A DNA stretch of 62,501 nt, taken from contig CAJOGQ010000048.1 of assembly GCA_905234125.1 (NCBI GenBank), positions 1 to 62,501 of the forward strand, written 5' to 3'. Origin of the DNA: an uncultured Bacteroidaceae bacterium (GTDB taxonomy: Bacteria > Bacteroidota > Bacteroidia > Bacteroidales > Bacteroidaceae). The notes below the pieces were generated by a model, which was not told the origin of the DNA, searched no databases, and saw nothing but the letters and a program-made list of their open reading frames with translations. Positions within the stretch are counted from its first letter, which is position 1. Every line of letters starts with the position of its first letter. Both the position numbers and the translations under genes were made by a program. Shown one piece after another: positions 45,833-55,597 of this stretch.

Positions 45833-46420
45833 TTATGCTTTCTTTGTGATTTTGTTGAACAATACGATGAGATAGCCCAAGGCGAGGAATGCGCCAGGCG
45901 CAAGGACGAACATCAGCATGCCATAGTTCTCGCCCCAAAGGGTGAAGCCGAAGATGGCTCCTGTGCCCAAGAGCTCGCGAACGGCTCCCAGACAGGTGAG
46001 CGCGATGGTGAAGCCGATGCCGATGCCGATGCCGTCGAAGATGGAGGCAATGGGGCCGTTCTTGGCTGCGAAGGACTCAGCACGTCCGAGGATGATGCAG
46101 TTCACCACGATGAGGGGGATGAAGAGTCCGAGGCTCTTGTCGATGTCGGGAGCGTAAGCCTTGATGACCATCTGAAGCACCGTCACGAGGCTGGCGATGA
46201 CCACGATGTAGGAGGGAATGCGCACAGCGTCGGGGATGAGCTTCTTGATGGAGGCAATGATGAGGTTGGAAAGGATGAGCACGCACATGGTGGCGAGACC
46301 CATCGACATGCCGTTGATGGCAGACGAGGTGGTACCGAGGGTTGGACACATGCCCAACAAGAGGACGAACGTCGGATTCTCCTTGACGATACCATTTATC
46401 AATACTTTTAAGTTGTTCAT
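45833..46420 (-). CDS. rnfE: Rnf complex subunit RnfE
   Basis: A 195-residue membrane protein homologous to RnfA/NqrD. Landmarks are NPTFVLLLGMCPTLGTTSSA and LGLFIPLIVVNCIILGRAESF, which place conserved Cys residues in paired helices. Normal length. It lies 23 nt after rnfG. Confidence 0.94.
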   Translation of the reverse strand: MNNLKVLINGIVKENPTFVLLLGMCPTLGTTSSAINGMSMGLATMCVLILSNLIIASIKKLIPDAVRIPSYIVVIASLVTVLQMVIKAYAPDIDKSLGLFIPLIVVNCIILGRAESFAAKNGPIASIFDGIGIGIGFTIALTCLGAVRELLGTGAIFGFTLWGENYGMLMFVLAPGAFLALGYLIVLFNKITKKA

Positions 46421-46443
46421 AATTTGTCGAATGGTAAATGATT

Positions 46444-47045
46444 CTACTCAATTGCTTCAGGCTTTCCCATACTCGATGCAGAGGCCTGCTGGGAGGCTCC
46501 AGAGTTGACATCCAGGCCGATGATGATTTTGTCGTAGGCATTCTGGATGGCACGGAGGAACGCACGGCTGGTGATGGTGGAAGCCGTGATGGCATCCACT
46601 TCGCCACCATCCTTGCTCACAGTGAATTTGTTCTTGCCAGGATTCATGCCGATGATCTTGTCCTGGAACCACTCCCCTGCCTTGGCACCAAGACCCGGAG
46701 TCTCAGCGTGTTCGAGCACTGTGTAGCCAAGAATGTCGCCATCGACATTGAAACCAACGAGCACTTTCAGAGGCCCGCCAAAACCATTTTCGACAGTGAC
46801 CACGGCCTTACCAAGCAGGTTTCCGTCCTTGTCGTTGATGTCGTAGGCCGTGAAGTTATCCACCTCCCAAGGCTCAGACACTTGGATGTCGTCGCTACCC
46901 ATGACAGCCTTGATGCCAGCTGCCAGATTCTCTTCATTGATTTTCTCGATCTGAGGAGCCGTGACAGCATTGACCGAAGCCAGCACGCCCGCAGCAACGA
47001 TGGTGATGACGGTGAGCACCACCAACATATTGGTAACTTTTTCAT
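46444..47045 (-). pseudogene. rnfG: Rnf complex subunit RnfG, frameshifted at codon 4-5
   Basis: The ATG at 47045 has a strong site (AAAGGAGGA) 7 nt upstream but reads MKKLPICWW in the wrong frame. The conserved RnfG frame resumes as TNMLVVLTVITIVAAGVL, with its first ATG only at 47028 and no suitable site. One extra A (TTAACC instead of TTACC) would give MKKLTNMLVVLT, the expected start, and a 200-residue protein. The rest is intact: the periplasmic FMN domain has GFGGPLKVLVGFNVDGDILG, the ETPGLGAKA loop, and the flavin-attachment region ITASTITSRAF. Translation from 47028 is possible but would lose the cytoplasmic N-terminus. Confidence 0.8.
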
Positions 47046-47058
47046 ACGCTATCCTCCT

Positions 47059-48054
47059 TTATTTCTTTGCTGGCACTTCGCCAAAGCGCTTGGGTTTGAA
47101 CTTGTTGTTGATCAGTGGCACGAAAGCGTTCATGATGAGAATGGCGAACGACATGCCTTCCGGATAAGCACCGTAAGCACGGATGATGACCGTCAGGGCA
47201 CCAATCGCCACACCATAAACGAGCTGTCCGTTCTTGCTCATGGGGGATGTCACATAGTCGGTGGCCATGAAGATGGCACCCAACAGCAGACCACCACTCA
47301 TCAGTTCTGCCAAAGGATTGGCATAGACAGGGTCGGCAATGTTGAGCAGACCAGAGAACACCACGACCGTGGCAAGGATGCTCACAGGGATGTGCCAGGT
47401 GATGACTTTCTTCACCAACAGGATGATGAAACCGAGGATGAGTGCTGCCGCACAAACCTCACCAAGACAGCCACCCGTGTTGCCAACGAGCATGTCATAG
47501 AAAGAAGGAAGTTCCTTCAACAGCTCAGGATTGCCGCTCTTGAAGGCAGCCTTCATGATGGACAGCGGAGTGGCTCCCGTTTCAGCATCGAGATAGGTGC
47601 CGAAGCCCTGACCGGGTGTTGGCCATGTAGTCATGTCAACTGGGAAAGAGATGAGCAGGAACGCACGACCTGCAAGGGCCGGATTGAAGAGGTTACAACC
47701 CAGACCACCGAAGGTCATCTTCACCACACCAATGGCGAAGAGCGCACCCACGATAATGATCCAAGGCTGGATGTTGCTGGGCATGTTGAACGCCAGCAGA
47801 ATACCCGTGAGGATGGCAGAACCATCGCTGACGGTACACTTGGGGTTCTTCAGCATAAACTTGTTGATAGCCCACTCGAAGAACACACACGAAGCCACCG
47901 AAATGGCTGTGGTTATGATTGCCCCCACGCCAAATTTGATGAACGAGCAGATGAGTGCTGGCACCAAGGCGATGCACACCCAGTACATGTTATTCTGCAC
48001 GGAGTCGCCACTGTGGACGTGAGGTGAAAGTGATACTACTAATTTGTTAGCCAT
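47059..48054 (-). CDS. rnfD: Rnf complex subunit RnfD
   Basis: A 331-residue membrane subunit related to NqrB. It starts LVVSLSPHVHSGDSVQNNMY, has about eight to nine hydrophobic segments, and carries the covalent-FMN attachment Thr in DAETGATPLS and the conserved GGLGCNLFNPALAGRAFLL. The ISFPVDMTTWP stretch lies on the periplasmic side. Intact. It is 6 nt below rnfC; its stop overlaps the ribosome-binding site of rnfG. Confidence 0.95.
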   Translation of the reverse strand: MANKLVVSLSPHVHSGDSVQNNMYWVCIALVPALICSFIKFGVGAIITTAISVASCVFFEWAINKFMLKNPKCTVSDGSAILTGILLAFNMPSNIQPWIIIVGALFAIGVVKMTFGGLGCNLFNPALAGRAFLLISFPVDMTTWPTPGQGFGTYLDAETGATPLSIMKAAFKSGNPELLKELPSFYDMLVGNTGGCLGEVCAAALILGFIILLVKKVITWHIPVSILATVVVFSGLLNIADPVYANPLAELMSGGLLLGAIFMATDYVTSPMSKNGQLVYGVAIGALTVIIRAYGAYPEGMSFAILIMNAFVPLINNKFKPKRFGEVPAKK

Positions 48055-48060
48055 AATTCT

Positions 48061-49419
48061 TTATTTTTTAGCCGCCATCTGACGAGCACGGATATTAGTC
48101 ATTACTGTTGTTTTACCCAAACGGATGAGGTCGAGCAACGGACGGTTGGACGGACAGGTGAACTGACACGAGCCACACTCGATGCAACTGGTGATGTCCT
48201 CTGCCTCCACCTTGTCCCACATCTTCTTGCCTGAGCATGTGGCCAAGAGATAGGGCTCCAGACCCATCGGACAAGCACTCACACACTTGGCACAACGGAT
48301 GCAGGGTTGCTCTTCGCCACGACGCACATCGTCGCCACTCATGATAAGCACACCTGAAGAGCCCTTGCAAATGGGCACTTCGATGTTGATCAACGCCTTA
48401 CCCATCATCGGGCCACCACCAATCACCTTCACATCGCCATCGGGCAGACCGCCACAAGCCTCAATCAATTGGCTCATCGGCGTACCCATACGGGTGAGGA
48501 AGTTGCTGGGTTGCTTGAGTTGCTTGCCCGTCACAGTGACGATGCGCTCGAAGAGAGGCTTATTCTTCATCACTGCCTCATACACAGCGAAAGCCGTACC
48601 CACATTCTGAATAATCGCTCCAACAGAAACAGGGAGTGCAGGAGGGGCAGGAACCTGACGACGCACCACAGCATCAATAAGTTGCTTCTCACCACCCTGA
48701 GGATACTTGGTCTTCAGAGGCACCACTTCAATATTGGGATGCTGGGCTGCACACTTCTCAGTCATCAACTGGATGGCATCGGGCTTGTTCTCCTCGATGC
48801 CAATGAACCCCTTGGTCACCTTGGCAGCCTTCATGAGCAGTTCCACACCAACGAGCACCTGGTCAGCCTTCTCCAGCATCAAACGATGGTCGGCTGTAAG
48901 ATAAGGCTCGCACTCTACAGCATTGATGATGACCCACTCTGGTTTGAACTGTGGGGGAGGCATAAGTTTCACATGGGTTGGGAAGCAAGCACCACCCATA
49001 CCAACTATACCAGCATTCTTCACTTTCTCAATAATCTCTTCCGGAGTGAGTTCGGGCTTGTCAGCCAATGTGACGAGCTTGTCTGTACGGTCGATGCTCT
49101 CTTCCCACTCATCACCTTCGACCGTGATATACACAGCGGGCTTCTTATAGCCACTGGCATCCACTACGGTGTCAACCTTAAGCACGGTGCCACTGACAGA
49201 CGAGAAGATGGACGTGGAGAGCGCTTTCTCCATGGGCTTGCCAATCTGCGTTCCGACCTTCACCTTGTCACCCTTCTGCACACAAGGCAGAGCAGGTGCA
49301 CCGATGTGCTGTCCCATAGGAAAGACAGCCACCTTTGGCAACTCTGCCACCTTGATTGGTTCAGCGGCAGACAGTTTGTTCTCTGCCGGATGAACACCAC
49401 CTATTCTAAATGTCTTCAT
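48061..49419 (-). CDS. rnfC: Rnf complex subunit RnfC
   Basis: A 452-residue peripheral subunit that binds NADH and FMN. It begins MKTFRIGGVHPAENKLSA; the nucleotide region includes GIVGMGGACFPTHVK, and the C-terminal part has two [4Fe-4S] clusters (CIRCAKCVSACPMGL and CIECGSCQFTCPSNRP). Intact and of normal length for the short Bacteroidota form. It is 11 nt after rnfB. Confidence 0.96.
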   Translation of the reverse strand: MKTFRIGGVHPAENKLSAAEPIKVAELPKVAVFPMGQHIGAPALPCVQKGDKVKVGTQIGKPMEKALSTSIFSSVSGTVLKVDTVVDASGYKKPAVYITVEGDEWEESIDRTDKLVTLADKPELTPEEIIEKVKNAGIVGMGGACFPTHVKLMPPPQFKPEWVIINAVECEPYLTADHRLMLEKADQVLVGVELLMKAAKVTKGFIGIEENKPDAIQLMTEKCAAQHPNIEVVPLKTKYPQGGEKQLIDAVVRRQVPAPPALPVSVGAIIQNVGTAFAVYEAVMKNKPLFERIVTVTGKQLKQPSNFLTRMGTPMSQLIEACGGLPDGDVKVIGGGPMMGKALINIEVPICKGSSGVLIMSGDDVRRGEEQPCIRCAKCVSACPMGLEPYLLATCSGKKMWDKVEAEDITSCIECGSCQFTCPSNRPLLDLIRLGKTTVMTNIRARQMAAKK

Positions 49420-49430
49420 ACGCTTACTTA

Positions 49431-50577
49431 TTATTTAAGTCCAAGCAGAATCAACTGGCTTGGGGGAAGTGGAGCGTCAGTACGCTTATCTTCAAATTTA
49501 ACTTCTTTGGCAGGAGCAACTGGGTTGCTGATGTCCTTGGGGCCAGCAAGGAGAATCTGCTGGCTCGGCATGAGGGGAGCATCATACTTCACCTCGATAG
49601 GCTTCCATTCCTTAGCAGGTTTAGCAGGAGCAGCTGAAGCTACATTCGCAACAGGAGCCTTGGCACCAGCAGGAGCAGGCTTAACGGCAGGCTTGGCAGC
49701 ACCAGGAATAGGATTGTGCGTGTCTCTACGCTCCACACCCTTGATGCTCACAGAAGCGATGGCGCCACGTGGACAAGCCTCGAAGCAAGCGCCACAAAGC
49801 ACACAGGCTTCAGGATTGATATAGGCCACGTTGTTGCCCACATGCACAGCGTCACTTCCACAGGCATTCTGGCACTTCTTACATGCGATGCAGGAGCTGG
49901 CACAAATCTTCATGGCCTCGGCACCCTTGTCCATGTTCATACAAATGACCACAAACGCATCCTTGTTCGCACCACTCACGTTGCGCACCTCCATGATGCC
50001 ACGTGGACAAGCCTTTTGGCAAGCGCCACAAGCAGTACACTTCTCTGCATCCACTTCTGGCAGCCCCGTCTTGGGGTTCATGTGGAGTGCATCGAACTGA
50101 CAGGCTGCCACACAGTCGCCACAGCCCAGACAGCCGTAGGAACAAAGGGTCTCACCCATACATGTGGAGTTGGCCACACGACAACTCATTACACCATCGT
50201 AGGACAGCACGTGAGGACGTTTCTCACAAGTGCCGTTGCATCGAACGATGGCCAATTTGGGAGCCGCAGCAGCAACTTCCATTCCCAAGATACCCGCAAC
50301 CTGCTGCATGCACTCCGCACCACCTACAGGACAGTTCAGTCCTTCGAGCGAACCAGCGTCGGCAGCCTTCACACAAGCCGCAGCCATACCGCCACAACCA
50401 GGGAAACCGCAACCGCCACAGTTGGCGCCAGGCAGCACTTCAAGCACTTGACCGATTCGGGGATCTTCCTTCACTGCAAACCGCTTACCGCTTCGACACC
50501 ACAAAGAGCAACAGTGCAAGCACGAAGCCCAAGACGGCCAAAGCAATCACAGCAATCAGAATTACTTGAAAATCCAT
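49431..50577 (-). pseudogene. rnfB: Rnf complex subunit RnfB, frameshifted by 7-bp tandem duplication
   Basis: ATG 50577 starts MDFQVILIAVIALAVLGFVL and LALLLFVVSKR, a normal RnfB membrane anchor, but TAA follows at codon 31. The conserved frame resumes at once as FAVKEDPRIGQVLEVLPGA. The cause is visible: the plus-strand ACCGCTT is repeated exactly at 50480-50493; removing one copy restores a 379-residue protein. The body has the Fe4S4 site GANCGGCGFPGCGG and four more clusters (for example CTACGACQKACPRG, CVLCGACFEACPRG). The last 100 residues are a Pro/Ala tail ending in two DAPLxPSQ-ILL motifs. As sequenced, most of the protein lacks its anchor. Confidence 0.85.
50480..50493. repeat. 7-bp tandem duplication in rnfB
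   Basis: ACCGCTT occurs twice in a row in the coding region. One copy restores the frame of rnfB; two give an in-frame TAA. Confidence 0.9.
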
Positions 50578-50624
50578 AAAATGTTTATTTAGTTAGTTTT
50601 TATAAAATATTCATCTACAAGTAT

Positions 50625-51059
50625 TTAAAATCTTTCATCTCTTTTCTTTATCCAGAACGCAAACTTCTTTGCCATTCTGTCTCTACTCATATATAATATA
50701 TAGAAGTATAGCGCAAGAATCAAAGCAAGGATACCCACTGAGACAAGTTCGCCCAACTTCAACCACACCATCGCCACCAACATCCACACAACAATCAACA
50801 GCACTGGCACACCAAATGCCAAACGCACAGCCTGCTTGCCCATGCTCAATGCCCCACACACTGTCACATCCTCCCCTATCTTGTATTTCATCACTGCATC
50901 ATCCTCATACACATCAATAATTTTCTCCTTGCTCTCGCTCGATGCACAGAGCGAGCGTGCCTTACACCCACTACATGCCGCCACCTGAAGTATGTTCACC
51001 CTCACATGACGGCCTTCCACAGACTCTATCACTCCCTGATGCTCTATTGTCGCTCTCAT
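50625..51059 (-). CDS. rseC: RseC/MucC-family protein (SoxR-reducing)
   Basis: A 144-residue protein with an N-terminal cytoplasmic domain carrying the Cys pattern CSGCKARSLC and two hydrophobic helices (about 82-100 and 105-122). RseC homologues are found beside rnf/rsx genes and help reduce SoxR or regulate envelope stress. It is first in the rseC-rnf run, 47 nt before rnfB, with a TAATTTTG promoter box about 85 nt upstream. Confidence 0.88.
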   Translation of the reverse strand: MRATIEHQGVIESVEGRHVRVNILQVAACSGCKARSLCASSESKEKIIDVYEDDAVMKYKIGEDVTVCGALSMGKQAVRLAFGVPVLLIVVWMLVAMVWLKLGELVSVGILALILALYFYILYMSRDRMAKKFAFWIKKRDERF

Positions 51060-51141
51060 GATAACCGTTCAGTAAACATTTGACATCAAAAAGTCACTTC
51101 ATGGTAACAAATTGCAAAGTGTAGTTTACAACTTAGCAAGG

Positions 51142-51149
51142 CAAAATTA
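51142..51149 (-). promoter_or_regulatory. -7 box TAATTTTG for rseC-rnf operon
   Basis: Minus-strand TAnnTTTG match, transcription start near 51136. Confidence 0.5.
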
Positions 51150-51244
51150 GTGATTTTAATCCTTTTGGTAAAACAAAAAGCAGAAAAAAGCACTCGAAAC
51201 ACAAAAAGTTTTCGTTTTTTAGCGAAAATTGCAAGAAAAAGCCG

Positions 51245-51252
51245 TAACTTTG
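51245..51252 (+). promoter_or_regulatory. -7 box TAACTTTG for rpsP
   Basis: Plus-strand match followed by GC. Transcription would start at about 51258, at the first leader hairpin. Confidence 0.6.
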
Positions 51253-51255
51253 CAG

Positions 51256-51311
51256 CGTCATTACGAGTTAGTGACATAGTTCACGTCGTCACGAGTTGGC
51301 GACATAATCAT
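51256..51311 (+). promoter_or_regulatory. two covarying hairpins in the rpsP leader
   Basis: Two 28-bp direct units each hold a 7-bp stem with the same 5-nt loop CGAGT: GTCATTA-CGAGT-TAGTGAC at 51257-51275 and GTCGTCA-CGAGT-TGGCGAC at 51285-51303. Two base pairs change in a compensatory way (A-U to G-C and U-A to C-G). This is the position expected of an autoregulatory r-protein leader. Confidence 0.65.
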
Positions 51312-51337
51312 TAATAATTAAACATTTTTATTGCAAA

Positions 51338-51874
51338 ATGGCAACAAGAATTCGTTTGCAGCGTCACGGTCGCAAGAACTACGCTTTCTACAGCATCGTC
51401 GCTGCACATGCAGACGCACCACGTGATGGTCGCTTCATTGAGAAGCTCGGTACTTACAATCCAAACACCGACCCTGCAACCATTGATTTGAACTTTGAAC
51501 GCGCACTCTACTGGGTGCTCGTTGGTGCTCAGCCTACTGACACCGTTCGCAACATTCTTTCTGAAGAAGGCGTTTACCTGAAGAAGCACCTCCTTGGTGG
51601 TGTGAAGAAGGGCGCATTCGACGAGGCTGCCGCTGAAGCCAAGTTTGAAGCTTGGAAGAAGGAGAAGGAAGCCAAGGCTCAGAAGGCTGCTGACAAGAAG
51701 GAGGCAGACAAGAAGGCCGACAAGAAGGCTCGCTTCGAAGCTGAGAAGAAGGCTAATGAGGCTGTCGCTGCAAAGATTGCAGAGAAGAAGGCCGCTGCCC
51801 TCGCTGCTCAGGCTGAAGCTGCTGCTGAAGAGGCTCCTGCCGCTGAAGCAACTGAAGCACCAGCTGAGGCATAA
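51338..51874 (+). CDS. rpsP: 30S ribosomal protein S16, extended
   Basis: A 178-residue bS16. The conserved core is residues about 1-85 ([20 protein letters not shown], then [11 protein letters not shown] and [20 protein letters not shown]). The remaining 90 residues are an Ala/Lys/Glu coiled tail ([19 protein letters not shown]), common in Bacteroidota S16. bS16 is needed for 30S assembly. Own promoter and structured leader; a terminator follows. Confidence 0.97.
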   Translation: MATRIRLQRHGRKNYAFYSIVAAHADAPRDGRFIEKLGTYNPNTDPATIDLNFERALYWVLVGAQPTDTVRNILSEEGVYLKKHLLGGVKKGAFDEAAAEAKFEAWKKEKEAKAQKAADKKEADKKADKKARFEAEKKANEAVAAKIAEKKAAALAAQAEAAAEEAPAAEATEAPAEA

Positions 51875-51914
51875 TCCTCAGGCGTTTGATGTAACCAATC
51901 ATCAAAAACATCAC

Positions 51915-51955
51915 AAAAAGAAGGTGAATCCGTTTGGGTTCACCTTTTCTTTTAT
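51915..51955 (+). terminator. intrinsic terminator after rpsP
   Basis: AAGGTGAA-tCC pairs with GG-gTTCACCTT, flanked by AAAAAG before and TTCTTTT after. Confidence 0.7.
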
Positions 51956-51987
51956 CTCTATCATCATGCTGTCCGGATGCGGAAGAA

Positions 51988-53400
51988 TCACTTTTTCTTC
52001 TTCTTCAGACTCCAATGTCCGACGTGCATACCAGCTTTCACTTCCATCGAATATGCCTTGCCAAGGTTGGCTCTCACGTTATAACCAAGATAGAAAGGCT
52101 TGAAGAACTGGGGATAATAACGGATGCCTATCGTTTCCACCAAAGATGGCTCATAGAAATCACCCACCCATCCATGCCTACGGAACAGATAGGTGCCCAC
52201 CGACATGGCCAGCGACAAACTCTTATAGTACACCTCATGCTGAACAGCGATATACAACGTGTGCTTGCTGTGCTTATAATTTTCCTCCACCCCACACATT
52301 TTTTCAATCAGCGGCGAACGTGCCAAGTAGCCAGCAAAGGCATATTCCAAACCTAAACCCGTCGCATGCACCCGATTATACCTGAACATTGGTGTGAAAG
52401 ATGTGCTCCAAACCGTGTGCAGCCCAAGGTTCTTTCCTCTAGATCTGTCCTCTTCCGTCATATAGTCACGATGCAAAAGCCATTCCTCATACATCGTGCG
52501 GAATCCCACTGTACCATTGATGTCAAAATACATAAAGGGTTCGAAGGCTGGTGTCTCAATCTCCTTCAATCGTCTCAAGCGTTCGCGATAAGTCAGTCCT
52601 TTGTCATCAGCGGGACGATTCAAATCATATCTCGCACGCAGAGCCATTCCGAATGCGTTCAAGCCCTTGTTGGGTCGGCTCGTGGCACCGTTCGAGTTAT
52701 GTTTATACTCAACGCCAAAACTCAGTTCCATCTGAGGCATCACCCGATAACCAGCATACAGACCAAAACCGAAATACAGCGAAAGATGCTGACCAATCAA
52801 GTCATTGTCAATATTGGTGGCAGGGTCATAGGGACGTGAGCACAAACTTATACCATTCTCCAGCGCATAGCCAAAAGACCATGTGCGGTTTCTGTAGATA
52901 TCACGCCTGAAAGCAACATACCCAGCCCATATATAACCAGGGCTCGACATATATGGCGTGTCCTCCGTATGCAATTTTATATGGCTATAGTCCATGAATT
53001 GAAAACCAGCCTCCAACGTCGGAAAACCAAACACACGGTCATACACACTGATGTTGGGATCCAAGGGGTTTGCCTGCGAGTTCATGAAGATGGCATAGTT
53101 GCCAGCCCACAATTTCTTTCCCAGCTTCTCGTCCCTCATCCTGATGTTCATCATGTGGCTGATGCTTCCACTTCCACCCACGGAATAGATGAACCTGGGC
53201 ACAGAATCATGAGAGGCTGATGCACTCGCAAACATAGGCATAGACATTTCATCAGTCTTACCGGATTCACTCACGTCTTCAGCCACGACTTCAGGATCAA
53301 CATCCTCTGCCACCACAACATCAGTATCTTCTGCACGTACTACGGCAAAAGATATCCACACACTGGCCAAAAGCAGGGTTTTCAGAAAAGTGGTATTCAT
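51988..53400 (-). CDS. PagL-like lipid A deacylase / acyloxyacyl hydrolase barrel
   Basis: A 470-residue exported protein (signal about 1-23). After an acidic linker (about 25-50, AEDVDPEVVAEDVSES), the body is an outer-membrane barrel. The PagL-type catalytic segment VEYKHNSNGATSRPNKGLN (His and Ser) is clear, with preceding FGFGLYAGYRVMPQMELSFG. Such enzymes cut the 3-O-linked acyl chain from lipid A in the outer membrane. At 470 residues it is larger than simple PagL and has an insertion between the strands. It ends in five Lys (GHWSLKKKKK), not the aromatic residue usual for barrels. Convergent with rpsP, and 17 nt below manC. Confidence 0.72.
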   Translation of the reverse strand: MNTTFLKTLLLASVWISFAVVRAEDTDVVVAEDVDPEVVAEDVSESGKTDEMSMPMFASASASHDSVPRFIYSVGGSGSISHMMNIRMRDEKLGKKLWAGNYAIFMNSQANPLDPNISVYDRVFGFPTLEAGFQFMDYSHIKLHTEDTPYMSSPGYIWAGYVAFRRDIYRNRTWSFGYALENGISLCSRPYDPATNIDNDLIGQHLSLYFGFGLYAGYRVMPQMELSFGVEYKHNSNGATSRPNKGLNAFGMALRARYDLNRPADDKGLTYRERLRRLKEIETPAFEPFMYFDINGTVGFRTMYEEWLLHRDYMTEEDRSRGKNLGLHTVWSTSFTPMFRYNRVHATGLGLEYAFAGYLARSPLIEKMCGVEENYKHSKHTLYIAVQHEVYYKSLSLAMSVGTYLFRRHGWVGDFYEPSLVETIGIRYYPQFFKPFYLGYNVRANLGKAYSMEVKAGMHVGHWSLKKKKK

Positions 53401-53417
53401 TCAGATCTCTTATCTTC

Positions 53418-54491
53418 TTATTCAGCAGAGAACTCCTTGATGCGCTGTTCCTCTTCCAATTTACAGATCAGCAAGGTGTTGCCCTTCTCTGCCACGATGT
53501 AGCCTTCCAGTCCTTGCACCACCACACGCTTCTCTTCCGTCACATGCACCACACAATTCTTCGTCTCATACAGCTTCACGTTCTCGCCAATCACGTTGTT
53601 GCCATCCTTATCCACAGGAGCAATCGTGTGCAAAGAGCCCCATGTACCCACATCACTCCAGCCGAAGTCAGCAGGGAACACAAAGATTTCGTCAGCACGC
53701 TCCATCACGGCATAGTCAATCGATATGCTCGGACACTTGGGGAACTGCTCATTGATCATCTTCTGCTCCTTCGCTGTGCCAAACACCGGCATCAAATCCT
53801 CGAAGATGTCAGAGATTTCCGGCTCATAAATACGCAGAGAGTTGACAATCGTGTTGACGTTCCAGATAAAGATGCCCGAATTCCAGAAAAACTCCTTGCT
53901 CTTCACATATTTAACGGCTGTCTCATAGTCAGGCTTCTCCTTGAACGAATCCACACGATAGATTTCCTTATTCCTGAGCGATGGCTCTTGAAGGTCGGCC
54001 TGAATATAACCATAGCCCGTCTCAGGACGAGTGGGCGTCATGCCCAAAGTTACGATGGCATCCGTCTCAGCCGTGAAGACCAGCGCAGAATTGATGACAC
54101 GCTGAAACTCCACCACATCCGTCACCAGATGGTCTGCTGGGGTGATGACCAGGTTCGCCTTCGGATTCTTGGCCTTGATGCGCCAGCTCACGTAGGCAAT
54201 GCACGGAGCCGTGTTGCGACGGCAAGGCTCCAGCAGAATGTTCCCCTTCGGCATGTCAGGCAACTGCTCAGCCACAATATCAGCATATTTCTCCGACGTG
54301 ACCACCCACACATTTTCGGGCGCAATCATCCCCTTGAAACGGTCGTATGTCATCTGAATGAACGTGCGACCAGTTCCAAACACATCAATAAACTGCTTCG
54401 GAAACTCTGTTGTGCTCATGGGCCAGAAACGGCTGCCCACACCTCCTGCCATAATGACGAGGTTGTTGTTGGGGTTAAACATCGTACTCAT
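53418..54491 (-). CDS. manC: mannose-1-phosphate guanylyltransferase
   Basis: A protein of about 357 residues from ATG 54491 (others in frame at 54500 and 54482). It makes GDP-mannose from GTP and mannose-1-phosphate. The pyrophosphorylase signature is IMAGGVGSRFWPMS; other landmarks are LLEPCRRNTAPCIAY, ITPADHLVTDV, FKEKPDYETAVKYV, FFWNSGIFIW and FPADFGWSDVGTW. It lacks a fused phosphomannose isomerase domain. GDP-mannose feeds gmd-fcl further along the window. Confidence 0.94.
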   Translation of the reverse strand: MSTMFNPNNNLVIMAGGVGSRFWPMSTTEFPKQFIDVFGTGRTFIQMTYDRFKGMIAPENVWVVTSEKYADIVAEQLPDMPKGNILLEPCRRNTAPCIAYVSWRIKAKNPKANLVITPADHLVTDVVEFQRVINSALVFTAETDAIVTLGMTPTRPETGYGYIQADLQEPSLRNKEIYRVDSFKEKPDYETAVKYVKSKEFFWNSGIFIWNVNTIVNSLRIYEPEISDIFEDLMPVFGTAKEQKMINEQFPKCPSISIDYAVMERADEIFVFPADFGWSDVGTWGSLHTIAPVDKDGNNVIGENVKLYETKNCVVHVTEEKRVVVQGLEGYIVAEKGNTLLICKLEEEQRIKEFSAE

Positions 54492-54550
54492 AATCATCAA
54501 ACGGATGTTAAATTTATTTGTTTTTGTTCCTTAAAAACGCTTAGAAAGTG

Positions 54551-54558
54551 CAAAGTTA
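54551..54558 (-). promoter_or_regulatory. -7 box TAACTTTG for manC
   Basis: Minus-strand TAnnTTTG match about 60 nt upstream of ATG 54491. Confidence 0.55.
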
Positions 54559-54633
54559 GGAAATAAATGTGAAAAGTGGAAAGTGAAAAGTAAAAAAAAT
54601 CCAAAATTACTTCCGCCTTTAACAAGAAAACCC

Positions 54634-54641
54634 TACTTTTG
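54634..54641 (+). promoter_or_regulatory. -7 box TACTTTTG for GlcNAc-kinase-type gene
   Basis: Plus-strand match 34 nt before ATG 54675. It excludes the in-frame ATG at 54639. Confidence 0.55.
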
Positions 54642-54674
54642 TACTCAAATAATCACAAATCGCGAAACAACTCG

Positions 54675-55541
<867 letters not shown>

Positions 55542-55597
55542 GGTACAGGAGAGAATGTATATATAATAATGTGACAACGATCTAATAACTCCAGAAT

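Noticed and set aside
46438-48027. 529-codon plus-strand frame opposite rnfG/rnfD
   Set aside because: Antisense to conserved Rnf subunits; His/Asp/Arg-rich translation typical of a shadow frame.
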